38,642 bases of DNA from an uncultured Oligoflexia bacterium (GTDB taxonomy: Bacteria; Bdellovibrionota; Bacteriovoracia; Bacteriovoracales; Bacteriovoracaceae). The first letter of the stretch is position 1; every line of letters begins with the position of its first letter. The translations under genes and the position numbers were made by a program. The stretch lies in NCBI GenBank assembly GCA_937120495.1, contig CAKZJW010000112.1:1-38642 (forward strand), read 5' to 3'. A model generated the notes under the pieces. It ran no database searches, was not told the origin of the DNA, and worked only from the letters and a program-made list of their open reading frames with translations. Positions 26,216 through 33,513 of this stretch are shown here, one piece after another.

Positions 26216-26430
26216 TTCTTTTTGGTCTTCTTAACAATTTCAGAAACTCTCAACTTACTATATTGAAAAAGTAAGTCTCGTATCTCTTCATAGTTTATAG
26301 ATGGGTGCATCTCTGCCAGCATTCCTATTTTTATCCAGTGCTCAGCCTGTGAGTTTAAAGAACGATCAAATACTCCCGAGGCGTCTCTAAGTTCATTATG
26401 AATTTCTTCTGATATTTTTACGATTCCCAT
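26212..26430 (-). CDS. ParD-like antitoxin-family protein
   Basis: 72 aa from the ATG at 26430. MGIVKISEEIHNELRDASGVFDRSLNSQAEHWIKIGMLAEMHP has the ribbon-helix-helix and helical pattern of the ParD-like family. The ORF is translationally coupled to map (ATGA-type overlap at 26212-26215). No ParE toxin is adjacent; map occupies the toxin position. The family is associated from memory with map in some proteobacteria, which would support a functional link rather than a decayed TA pair. Confidence 0.75.
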   Translation of the reverse strand: MGIVKISEEIHNELRDASGVFDRSLNSQAEHWIKIGMLAEMHPSINYEEIRDLLFQYSKLRVSEIVKKTKKK

Positions 26431-26501
26431 CAATATACAATATGTAGCAAAACGTATACCGTCAATTTATTATGGAATTAATTCGAGAGCTGGTTTTAGG
26501 C

Positions 26502-26590
26502 AAAAAAAAGCCTCGTGGGTTAGACGAAGCTTTAAGTACGTTTGAAAAATGGTGCCCCGACGTATAAGAATATCGAACTGCTATTTTAGA
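26502..26590 (-). repeat. Repeat R2 (terminator + tRNA-Phe 3'-end mimic)
   Basis: Plus strand: A8, then hairpin arms GCCTCGT and ACGAAGC around GGGTTAG, then AAGTACGTTTGAAAAA, then TGGTGCCCCGACGT and ATATCGAACTGCTATTTT. On the minus strand this is a tRNA 3' end with CCA, a 17-base trailer, then an intrinsic terminator. The right flank, to about 26690, is also similar to the flank of R4. Confidence 0.88.
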
Positions 26591-26698
26591 TTATTACCTG
26601 GCTTAAGTTCTATGAAATTAATGAGTTGAGTATGCTTTTTTGGGGATTAGAGCTTAACCCCAAAACCCCCAAAACTTGCCCAATACGCATATTACTCT

Positions 26699-27079
26699 TT
26701 ACTTCATTGAACTTAAACCAAACAAATTTCCTTCAGTATCTTCACACAAAGTAACCCAACCATAGTCACCAATAGAAAATTTAGGTCTGGTCACCTTTCC
26801 TCCAGCATTTGTAACTAAATGCTCATGCTCTTTACAGTCTTCTACACTGAAATAAATCATCGAGCCACCAACTCCAGGTTTAGAATACTTGGACTTAACA
26901 AGCGATCCCCCCGCTCCATACAATGACATATCACCATGAAAACTCATCATTTGAGTCTCTCCTGTTGGATCAACTATCTCTACTAGTTCTTGCCCCAGGA
27001 CAGCTTCGTAAAAGTTAACTGCCCTCTCCATAGAATCGACATAAATATCAAACCATCCTACTGCATTAAATTTCTTCAT
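26699..27079 (-). CDS. Glyoxalase/VOC-family protein
   Basis: 126 aa, one VOC fold pair. VGWFDIYVDSMERAVNFYEAVLGQEL (residues about 7-32) and GGSMIYFSVEDCKEH then GDYGWVTLCEDTEGNLFGL are typical of the VOC superfamily (PhnB/YjdN-like or bleomycin-resistance-like small members). Its substrate is unknown. The AraC-family regulator gene is immediately upstream on the same strand and could control it. Confidence 0.85.
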   Translation of the reverse strand: MKKFNAVGWFDIYVDSMERAVNFYEAVLGQELVEIVDPTGETQMMSFHGDMSLYGAGGSLVKSKYSKPGVGGSMIYFSVEDCKEHEHLVTNAGGKVTRPKFSIGDYGWVTLCEDTEGNLFGLSSMK

Positions 27080-27142
27080 ATTATTCCTCCTTAATAGGTT
27101 TAATATAATTTAATCTAATTAGGATTTTGAGTATTGTATAAA

Positions 27143-27883
27143 TCAGACATCAAATTTTTTATTATATTTATCTGGTGTAAAACCTGTAATCTTTCGAAAT
27201 GAGTGAATAAAGTGAGATTGATCTGTATAATAATCTAGATAGTGATGCTTAAAACTCTGATGAACCCTTAAGATCTTCAGAAAATCATGAGGTGTGATTC
27301 CAAGAGCTTCTTTTATCCTTCTTTGTAATTGTCGTGTAGACAAGCCTGTAATTCCGGCGATATCAGAAATTGATTGAATGTCGTCAAAGTTTTTTAAAAT
27401 TTCTGCTATGAGCTCATTATTTCTAATCAATTGCTTATCAATAAGCTCGAATACAAACTTAGAAAGAATATCCTTTTGTAAATTAAAGTTTAAGTTTAAA
27501 AGTTTCTTATTCACTTCAACTAATGAAAGCTCACCCAAGTAGGGACTATCCACAAGGTCACTTTTAATTTCACTTGGATCTCCATTCCATACCCCTGGAA
27601 TTAACTGAACACCAACATAATGAAACTGCTTACCCAGATCTAGTTTCTTATGATTCATTTGCAGAGCTGTAATGGCTGCGATGTTAACAGACGATTGATC
27701 AAATAAAAGATTAACACATGCATCTGGCAAAATATGATACACGAAATTCTCGTTCAGTGGTTTAAGAGTTTTAAGCTCCCAGAAACAATGAACATAATCC
27801 AGTAAGTCACTTGGAGGAGACTCCTCTATATACGAAACGAGTCGTACACTTTTATCAATGCCATCTTTTATTGGATTATACAT
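27143..27883 (-). CDS. AraC-family transcriptional regulator
   Basis: 246 aa. The C-terminal AraC DNA-binding domain contains ISDIAGITGLSTRQLQRRIKEALGITPHDFLKILR (about 170-205) and QSHFIHSFRKITGFTPDKYNKKF. The N-terminal part (residues 1-150) with SPPSDLLDYVHCFWEL is the DUF6597-type sensor region. It lies upstream of the VOC gene. The effector is unknown. Confidence 0.9.
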   Translation of the reverse strand: MYNPIKDGIDKSVRLVSYIEESPPSDLLDYVHCFWELKTLKPLNENFVYHILPDACVNLLFDQSSVNIAAITALQMNHKKLDLGKQFHYVGVQLIPGVWNGDPSEIKSDLVDSPYLGELSLVEVNKKLLNLNFNLQKDILSKFVFELIDKQLIRNNELIAEILKNFDDIQSISDIAGITGLSTRQLQRRIKEALGITPHDFLKILRVHQSFKHHYLDYYTDQSHFIHSFRKITGFTPDKYNKKFDV

Positions 27884-27940
27884 TATAAGTAATTATAACT
27901 TATTTAATGATGGTTTAAATTAAAACTTGAATTAGAGACA

Positions 27941-27996
27941 AAAAAAAAGCCTCGTGGGTTAGACGAAGCTTTAAGTACGTTTGAAAAATGGTGCCC
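27941..27996 (-). repeat. Repeat R3, left half only (terminator to GGTGCCC)
   Basis: The terminator (GCCTCGT-GGGTTAG-ACGAAGC) and trailer (AAGTACGTTTGAAAAA) are identical to R2, and the tRNA core GGTGCCC is present at 27990-27996. The sequence then switches to unrelated DNA. The matching right half is found 2,004 bases away at R4. Confidence 0.85.
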
Positions 27997-28446
27997 TCTT
28001 CCACAGATAACTCTGAATATTTACGTCCACTCAATCTAGTCCTTAAATCAACCATTTGTGCGCCGAAATTAGTCATCGATGACGATTACGTCCAGAAGCA
28101 ATACTGTGAAAATGACCTAAATATGACCCAAATTGCGAAGCTTTTAAATACGTCCAGACACAAGATAAAGGCCAGTCTTGCTCGCTCAGGCGTGGAGTTT
28201 AATCTCAGTTGGAAACAAAAAGAAGCTTTGCGACATAAGAAGTATGGATACAAACGAGAGCGTAAGAAGACTGTTGAGCATAAAGCTGAGCAACGAGCGA
28301 TCAATACCATTAAAGAAATGAGAGGCAAAGGACTCTCCTATCAAGAGATTGCTGATATTCTTCATCAGATGAAGGTTCCAACTAAAACTAGTGGGAAACG
28401 ATGGAGTAAGGGAATGGTGAGAAATATTTGGGTTAAATCTTTTTGA
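27988..28446 (+). CDS. HTH protein resembling serine-recombinase DNA-binding domain, possibly truncated
   Basis: 152 aa from an ATG that lies inside repeat R3 and has no RBS, so the real start is uncertain; the gene may be a 5'-truncated fragment. Two HTH-like stretches are visible: YVQKQYCENDLNMTQIAKLL (about 34-53) and AINTIKEMRGKGLSYQEIADIL, followed by PTKTSGKRWSKGMVRNIW. The latter resembles the recombinase domain that follows the catalytic domain in large serine recombinases. No serine catalytic domain is present. It could be an inactive accessory DNA-binding protein of the element. Confidence 0.5.
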   Translation: MVPSSTDNSEYLRPLNLVLKSTICAPKLVIDDDYVQKQYCENDLNMTQIAKLLNTSRHKIKASLARSGVEFNLSWKQKEALRHKKYGYKRERKKTVEHKAEQRAINTIKEMRGKGLSYQEIADILHQMKVPTKTSGKRWSKGMVRNIWVKSF

Positions 28447-28449
28447 CTT

Positions 28450-29325
28450 TTATTCCAAAATTAAGTCTTCCTTGTAAGCAAACTCAAGCCAGTCTGAGTA
28501 CAGTGAAGGTGAATGCTTTTTCTCTGATATTTCTGATATTTCATCAGAGTAAAATAGTGATTCTCCATCATCAAATTCAACAACTGAAAACTCGCTTGTT
28601 CCCGCCAAAGACTTTTTTTTATGAAAATGGTTAATCAACTCTGTCACATAATTGCTTGCAGCCTCTTCGTGAATTGAACTATGCCCATGACCAGGTATAA
28701 TCACTTTTGATAGTCCTTTTATCAAATGGTCATTTTTCCTGGTAATGTTACCCATGTATCTATTTGTACATATTGCATCTGCACCTCCAAGAATAAAAAG
28801 ATAAGGATAGTCTTTAAAAGGATTTTCTTTCCATAGGTATGGATAGTGTGATTTATGCCAAGCATAGTGGGGTGATCCCAATGTAATAACACTTCTTACC
28901 TCTCTTCTTAAATCATATGTTTCCAGAGCACATCTAGCAACAAGTCCTCCAAGACTATGTCCTATCAAGGATACATTATTAAACTTATTAATCCTAACCT
29001 CACTAGCAATCCTTTGCGCAGCTGTTTCAACAGCAAAGGATGGAGTAGCAATAATCTCTGCTACTTTCCTTGACAAAAATCTTAGCCATCCCTTCGGCCC
29101 AATAAAGTCAAGAGCATCAACCCAGCTTATACTGGGATTAACCATTGAAAAATATCCCCAATCATCAAATACATAAATAGCTTCAAAATCAGTATAATCA
29201 CTAAGTGCATCTGCTAATTTATACATATTTATTGCTTGTGAATTAGTTCCATGAATCACTACACCGATATTATTTTTTGCACGTGGGTTACCTGAGTAAA
29301 ATGACAAGCTACTTGGGATTTCCAT
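28450..29325 (-). CDS. Alpha/beta-hydrolase, lipase-like
   Basis: 291 aa from the ATG at 29325, with RBS AGGAAGT six bases upstream; a longer frame (to 29412) overlaps the divergent peptidase gene. The nucleophile elbow is IGHSLGGLVAR (about residue 148), preceded by the oxyanion GVVIHGTNSQ (residue 20). Acid and His residues are D (GADAICTN) and HGHSS. No signal peptide. It is lipase/esterase-like and of unknown substrate. It is divergent from the metallopeptidase gene across a short gap. Confidence 0.82.
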   Translation of the reverse strand: MEIPSSLSFYSGNPRAKNNIGVVIHGTNSQAINMYKLADALSDYTDFEAIYVFDDWGYFSMVNPSISWVDALDFIGPKGWLRFLSRKVAEIIATPSFAVETAAQRIASEVRINKFNNVSLIGHSLGGLVARCALETYDLRREVRSVITLGSPHYAWHKSHYPYLWKENPFKDYPYLFILGGADAICTNRYMGNITRKNDHLIKGLSKVIIPGHGHSSIHEEAASNYVTELINHFHKKKSLAGTSEFSVVEFDDGESLFYSDEISEISEKKHSPSLYSDWLEFAYKEDLILE

Positions 29326-29356
29326 TATTACTTCCTTTCTTGTTATTATAGAGAAT

Positions 29357-29989
29357 ATGTTAACAATGAAAGAATTAAATAAAAGTCTCGATGCAGTAAT
29401 GTATGAACTCAATGAAGTAGGTCTCTTTAGTGGAGAATTTCAATACCTTTACCAAATAAATATTATTCGCTCACCCTTGCCAAGTTGGATAATGGAAAAT
29501 GGTATGGTTATAGATGAAGAACTCGATTGGTTCAATGGAGGCTTACTCGGCTTTGAAGAGGGAGAAATATACATTTCTAAGTATCCCTCTTTAAATAAAA
29601 AAGTAGGTAATACTCTTAGGGATTTAATAAGACATGAGTATGGCCACGCATGGGCATGGCTAGACAAGGACTTGTTTAAAGCTAAGTGGTTTAAAGAAGC
29701 CTTTGGTAATAGCTATTGGTCAATAAAGGGTAAAGACACTAACTATTTTGAGTATTACTGGAAAGATGCAAGAGATGGCGAATTTAAAACGACTCATCTA
29801 TATGATAATTATGTATCGGAATATGCTTTGTTCAATCCAGCGGAAGACTTTGCTGAAACATTTATGTTCTTTCTAAAATATAGGAATTCTCTTGAAAGAT
29901 TTAAAATGAGAAAGGGTGTTTTTAGGAAGCTAAGGGCGATTGAGAAGGCAACTAGGAAAATTTCAGATATACAGCTTATACGTTATTAA
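29357..29989 (+). CDS. HExxH zinc metallopeptidase-like protein
   Basis: 210 aa. The zinc motif is RDLIRHEYGHAWAW (about residues 93-106). A second conserved block NPAEDFAETFMFFL near 160 would supply the third ligand (the Glu) as in other HExxH...E-type peptidases. There is no signal peptide. It fits a group of bacterial putative zinc-binding metallopeptidases related to anthrax-LF-like folds. It is the last gene of the 2-kb insert between R3 and R4. Confidence 0.65.
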   Translation: MLTMKELNKSLDAVMYELNEVGLFSGEFQYLYQINIIRSPLPSWIMENGMVIDEELDWFNGGLLGFEEGEIYISKYPSLNKKVGNTLRDLIRHEYGHAWAWLDKDLFKAKWFKEAFGNSYWSIKGKDTNYFEYYWKDARDGEFKTTHLYDNYVSEYALFNPAEDFAETFMFFLKYRNSLERFKMRKGVFRKLRAIEKATRKISDIQLIRY

Positions 29990-29993
29990 AGAA

Positions 29994-30120
29994 GGTGCCC
30001 CGACGTAGAAGAATATCGAACTGCTATTTTGGATTATTATGTGACTTAAGGTCTGTAATACAAGTAAGTTAGAGTTAATTATTGGAGATTAGTAGATGAC
30101 CACAAAATCCCCAAAGGCAT
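29994..30120 (-). repeat. Repeat R4, right half (GGTGCCC and flank)
   Basis: GGTGCCCCGACGTAGAAG then ATATCGAACTGCTATTTTGG matches the right half of R2 (two or three mismatches), and the similarity continues loosely to about 30120 (for example GATTAG and CCCCAAA blocks). No terminator half precedes it. R3 plus R4 without the 2,004 bases between would reconstitute an R2-like repeat. Confidence 0.82.
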
Positions 30121-30246
30121 AACTCTGAAGTTCAGGTAAGTTAATTAAGCGTCATAGTCGTCACAGCTGTCACAATAATTCAACTGAGCTCGACACCTTC
30201 AATCTTAATATAAGAGCTCATTTATCCTGAATCAGATTTTTTCACA

Positions 30247-30963
30247 TTAAATCAATCCTTTTAAATATTTTTGTCTTTTTTTCTCTGGAAACTTTTCAAT
30301 TGCATAGCGAAGCATTGTTCGCGGCATTTTGGTGTAATGTCTTTTTAAAAACTTCTCAGCTGCAACCATATCTTTTTTGGCGGCTTCTCTTAACATCCAA
30401 CCGACAGCTTTATGAATAAGATCATGTTCATCCTTGAGGAGTATTTTTGCAATTTTAAAGACATCTTTAAGGTCCCCCTTTCTTACAAACCACCAATTTG
30501 TAATCATCGCAATTCTCTTAGTCCAAAGATCATCAGATTGAGCCCATTCATACAGGATAGACCTATCTCTTTTCATTAGATGCTTACCTATAATATGAGG
30601 GCATGTTACATCGACAAGGTCCCAGTTATTAATATACTTAAAACTATTTATATAAATCTGATAATATTGTTCTTGCTCTGACTCATCTTTAGCTTTTTTA
30701 TATTTATTTACTAAGATGATCAGCCCTAAAAGCCTCTCTTCATGATATTTAGATTTTATAAGTTTTTTTGTATCACTAATACTTAAATGAACGTTCTCCT
30801 TAGCGACCATACGAATGATGGGAGATCTTATTCCTAAAAAGATATCTCCATATCCATACTCTCCTTTTTTACTTTTAAAGAAACGATTCGATTTTAAAGC
30901 ATATTCTTCATTTAAATATTCTCTAAACTTTCTTTGTATCTCAATTGATGTATCTTGTTTCAT
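30247..30963 (-). CDS. AlkD-like DNA alkylation repair protein
   Basis: 238 aa of tandem helical HEAT-like repeats. YINNWDLVDVTCPHIIG (about 109-126), DLWTKRIAMITNWWFV (about 147-162) and HDLIHKAVGWMLREAAKK (about 180-197) are the diagnostic AlkD motifs, with the conserved Trp, Asp and Arg of the catalytic site. It would excise N3/N7-alkylated purines. It is the only gene of the R4-R5 module, so it could be a DNA-repair cargo. Confidence 0.9.
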   Translation of the reverse strand: MKQDTSIEIQRKFREYLNEEYALKSNRFFKSKKGEYGYGDIFLGIRSPIIRMVAKENVHLSISDTKKLIKSKYHEERLLGLIILVNKYKKAKDESEQEQYYQIYINSFKYINNWDLVDVTCPHIIGKHLMKRDRSILYEWAQSDDLWTKRIAMITNWWFVRKGDLKDVFKIAKILLKDEHDLIHKAVGWMLREAAKKDMVAAEKFLKRHYTKMPRTMLRYAIEKFPEKKRQKYLKGLI

Positions 30964-30989
30964 GAGAATAGACTAATTGATTTTTAAGC

Positions 30990-31075
30990 AAAAAAAAAGC
31001 CTCGTGGGTTAGACGAAGCTTTTTAAGTACGTTAAAAAATGGTGCCCCGACGCGGGCGATTATCGAACTGCTATA
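30990..31075 (-). repeat. Repeat R5 (terminator + tRNA-Phe 3'-end mimic)
   Basis: Best match to the intact tRNA: TGGTGCCCCGACGCGG is identical over 16 bases to the tRNA-Phe 3' end, then CGATTATCGAACTGC. It has the same terminator as R2/R3 (A9, GCCTCGT-GGGTTAG-ACGAAGC) and trailer AAGTACGTT. The MarR gene's stop lies inside the repeat's right tail. Confidence 0.9.
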
Positions 31076-31523
31076 ATTCATATTTTTGAATAATTGTTAA
31101 GAGTGCAGAGTGAAGTCTCTTGGTATCCTTTTTACCCAGTATTTCTATAAATTCAGTGTCCAGTTTCTTTAGCATCTGCATTCCTTTAAAAATCGCTGAT
31201 CCTTTATCTTCATTAAAATAAATGATAAATGATCTTTTATCATTCTCGTTATCCCTCTTGATAAGTATTTTTTCATTCAAAAGTTCTTTAACCATTACAC
31301 TAACTGCTTGTTTAGAAACACTAGCCTTATTAGCAAGCTCTACTATAGTAATCCCAGAAAAAGGAATATATGCAAATAGCTGTAAATGAGATGGACGTAG
31401 TTTAGTCACTCCCATTTCTTTCTTAACTGCATTGAACGCAAACTCATTGTATAAACGTCCAGCCTTAATCAAGGAATGGCCAATGCTACTATCTCTAAGT
31501 TCTTCAAATTCTGTTTGATTCAT
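31071..31523 (-). CDS. MarR-family transcriptional regulator
   Basis: 150 aa. The winged HTH is LRPSHLQLFAYIPFSGITIVELANKASVSKQAVSVMVKELLNEKILI (about 41-87) and the wing is RDNENDKRSFIIYF. It is divergent from a DUF4336-like gene and the shared region contains repeated TAGTCAAC elements. Its stop codon falls in the end of repeat R5. The effector is unknown. Confidence 0.9.
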   Translation of the reverse strand: MNQTEFEELRDSSIGHSLIKAGRLYNEFAFNAVKKEMGVTKLRPSHLQLFAYIPFSGITIVELANKASVSKQAVSVMVKELLNEKILIKRDNENDKRSFIIYFNEDKGSAIFKGMQMLKKLDTEFIEILGKKDTKRLHSALLTIIQKYEL

Positions 31524-31552
31524 ATTTATATGGTAGATACATCTTGCAATAT

Positions 31553-31591
31553 AGTCAACTTAGGCTTACCATGTAGTCAACCAAGATTGAC
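31553..31591. promoter_or_regulatory. Operator candidates between MarR and DUF4336-like genes
   Basis: TAGTCAAC occurs twice, at 31553 and 31574 (21 bases apart, two helical turns), and GTCAA-CCAAGA-TTGAC (31576-31591) is a perfect inverted repeat just ahead of the RBS of the gene at 31601. Fits autoregulated MarR control; inferred. Confidence 0.5.
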
Positions 31592-31600
31592 GGAGTCGAG

Positions 31601-32230
31601 ATGAGTATAGAAATAATTGATTATATTGCAAATACAGGATTTGGAGTTCAATTTCCCGCAAAAACAATTCTTATTGAAGATGACGTAAATCACTTCATTA
31701 TTTCTCCTTGTGAGTTACCTCAAGAGACCATTGAAACTCTTATGAATTCTAATAAGCACATCATATTTATTTCGCCTAACAATTTTCATAACCTCCACAT
31801 AAATAAAATGAAGAATCTTTTTCCGAAAGCATTTTTCTATGGGCCTAAGAGATCAGCAAAACAATCTGGGGTGGAGCTTAAAAGTCTAAAAGACCTAAAA
31901 AGTGAGGATGTAGAGTTTATTTACCTAAAAGGAAATAACACACTTGCGGAAACTTGTTTTTATCATAAACCCACTGAGACTTTAATCGTTACAGACTTAT
32001 TTTTTAATATGAAACACAAAATGAATCTCCCTACAAAGCTTGCAATGCTAATCGCAGGAACATATCAGAAGCCAGCGACAAGCAGAATTATTAAATTCAC
32101 AACTAAAGACAAGCCTGCATTAAAATCAAGTTTAAGCTACCTAGCCTCTCTACCAATATTAAAAGTTATTCCTTCACATGGAGATGCTATTGGAAAAGAC
32201 GAATTTATCAAGTTGATTTCACTTTTATAA
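31601..32230 (+). CDS. DUF4336-like metallo-beta-lactamase-fold protein
   Basis: 209 aa. The layout (FIISPCELPQETIETLMNSNKHIIFIS, then NNFHNLHINKMKNLFPKAFFYG, an ETLIVTDLFFNMKHKMN segment and VIPSHGDAIG) resembles the DUF4336 family and the longer protein at 23925. Unlike classic metallo-beta-lactamases the HxHxDH motif is missing, but the NxxHN-type His and the Ser-His-Gly motif are kept. It is divergent from a MarR gene with operator-like repeats. The substrate is unknown. Confidence 0.6.
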   Translation: MSIEIIDYIANTGFGVQFPAKTILIEDDVNHFIISPCELPQETIETLMNSNKHIIFISPNNFHNLHINKMKNLFPKAFFYGPKRSAKQSGVELKSLKDLKSEDVEFIYLKGNNTLAETCFYHKPTETLIVTDLFFNMKHKMNLPTKLAMLIAGTYQKPATSRIIKFTTKDKPALKSSLSYLASLPILKVIPSHGDAIGKDEFIKLISLL

Positions 32231-32366
32231 TGTTCATGGAATTTTGTAAAAAGACTATCGATCATTGTTAAATTGGTTCGACTCAACTTCTTGGGGTATT
32301 AAAATAAAATCATATTCTCAAACTAAGACCTTTAATCTAACAATGTGTAAATATCAGGATTTTAAG

Positions 32367-32450
32367 AAAAAAAACCTCGTGGGTTAGACGAGGCTTTAAG
32401 TACGTTTGAAAGATGGTGCCCTTTAGTGGACGATTTTCGAACTGCAATAC
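32367..32450 (-). repeat. Repeat R6 (terminator + tRNA-Phe 3'-end mimic)
   Basis: A8, CCTCGT-GGGTTAG-ACGAGG, then TTTAAGTACGTTTGAAAGA, then TGGTGCCC and TTTAGTGGACGATTTTCGAACTGCAATACC. Past TGGTGCCC the tRNA match is lost but the TTCGAACTGC tail is shared with R5. The terminator stem has an exact CCTCGT/ACGAGG pair. Confidence 0.85.
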
Positions 32451-32524
32451 CTAAAATGAGTAGTTAAGTTATAATGATAAAAAAATGCTGCGATATGCAT
32501 GCCGGATGGGATCGAATTATCAAT

Positions 32525-32552
32525 AAAAAGCACAAAGGTTTTTGTGCTCTTT
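32525..32552 (-). terminator. Terminator for the hydrolase gene
   Basis: AGCACAAA and TTTGTGCT form a perfect 8-bp stem with a 4-base loop. On the minus strand it is followed by TTTTTATTG, and it lies about 40 bases after the stop at 32589. Confidence 0.7.
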
Positions 32553-32588
32553 GGATTTAAATAACTAGTCCATGTAGTGTAGAGCGAA

Positions 32589-33434
32589 TCACAACAGCGG
32601 CTCAATTATTTTCCTCCAATTGGTGATATTATTTTTCTTAAAAAAACTAAAGTGACCAATCTTTGAAGTATTTAATTCTTTTGGAGTATAAACCTTAAGT
32701 TTTTTAGCAGCATTCGGAAAATAGGTTAATAGATCAACAATTGTCTTCTCCGGGGAAAAATCTGTATCATCAGAAAAGCCAATTGCATATACACTCCCTT
32801 TAACTTCTTTATAATACATTTCTCCAATACTCTTATCACTGAAAAGGTAATTTCTTTTCAGGCTCCAGTTACGCCAGTCCATTATGACCCCCCTGGGTAA
32901 ATCATGTCCAATTCCTAATTTGCCAGGCGCATAGCCATAAAGCCTTACTGTGGCAGGAACTAGAATCAACCAAGAAAAAAGTATCTTGGGTAACGATTGG
33001 AGACGGTATAAACTCCAAGAGCATGTTCCAGAACTAATAAGTACAATTTTCTTCACTTTTTTTATGCTAGGAGCAAGGCCTACCAAGTGTCCCCCAGCGC
33101 TATGACCAAAAACAATTAGTTCTTCTTCAAGCGCCAGTTTTTCACTCAGAACATAGTTGATAATTGCTTCGAAATCAATTTGTCCCCAATCTCTCATTCT
33201 AGCGGTGTCGTACTTAACACCATCTTTATGTTGAGATTTACCAATACCTCGTGCATCCCAACTTAAAACCGAATGCCCATTAGAAACTAAGAACTCTATA
33301 AAGTCCCTATAGAACTCCTTTTTAATACCCAGAGCCGAGTTGAATACGATAAAGGACCTTTTAGACTTAGAGGGATAAATAGTTGCACTTAACTCTCTCT
33401 TGTCACTACAAGTAATAAAAATGTCTCTAGCCAT
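32589..33434 (-). CDS. Alpha/beta-hydrolase
   Basis: 281 aa. Elements in order: SFIVFNSALGIKKEF (oxyanion region, about 28), SWDARGIGKSQHKDG (about 57), VFGHSAGGHLVGLAP (nucleophile Ser, about 111), a D near 218 and GHFSFF (catalytic His, near 262). It resembles a serine-aminopeptidase/lysophospholipase-like group. It is divergent from a MerR-family gene and shares its control region. Substrate unknown. Confidence 0.8.
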   Translation of the reverse strand: MARDIFITCSDKRELSATIYPSKSKRSFIVFNSALGIKKEFYRDFIEFLVSNGHSVLSWDARGIGKSQHKDGVKYDTARMRDWGQIDFEAIINYVLSEKLALEEELIVFGHSAGGHLVGLAPSIKKVKKIVLISSGTCSWSLYRLQSLPKILFSWLILVPATVRLYGYAPGKLGIGHDLPRGVIMDWRNWSLKRNYLFSDKSIGEMYYKEVKGSVYAIGFSDDTDFSPEKTIVDLLTYFPNAAKKLKVYTPKELNTSKIGHFSFFKKNNITNWRKIIEPLL

Positions 33435-33513
33435 AATATTCTCCTATGCTATATATTATAAAGGTTTGAGTTACTCTAAGGTCAACCAAATAATAAAACA
33501 AAAGGGACAGTTT

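Larger units (their letters stand above)
32231..32588. other. Gene-free stretch with R6 and a terminator
   Basis: Between the DUF4336-like stop and the hydrolase stop. It contains repeat R6 (32367-32450) and a minus-strand terminator (32525-32552). The remainder is AT-rich with no supported ORF; I see no RNA gene. Confidence 0.6.

Noticed and set aside
26502..26590. The GTTAGAC in the repeats matches the integron attC core GTTRRRY, suggesting integron cassettes.
   Set aside because: No paired RYYYAAC lies at a suitable distance, no intI is present, R1 and R7 have ATTAGAC instead, and the motif is the loop of a tRNA terminator. A tRNA attachment model explains more.
26502..31075. Repeats R2-R6 as functional tRNA genes.
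   Set aside because: Only about 13-16 bases of the 3' end and a T-loop-like TCGAAC remain; anticodon and D arms are missing, so they cannot fold as tRNA.
33400..33513. N-terminal extension of the MerR protein.
   Set aside because: MerR proteins begin directly with the MTIGELSxxTG motif, which starts at 33514 behind a plausible RBS.
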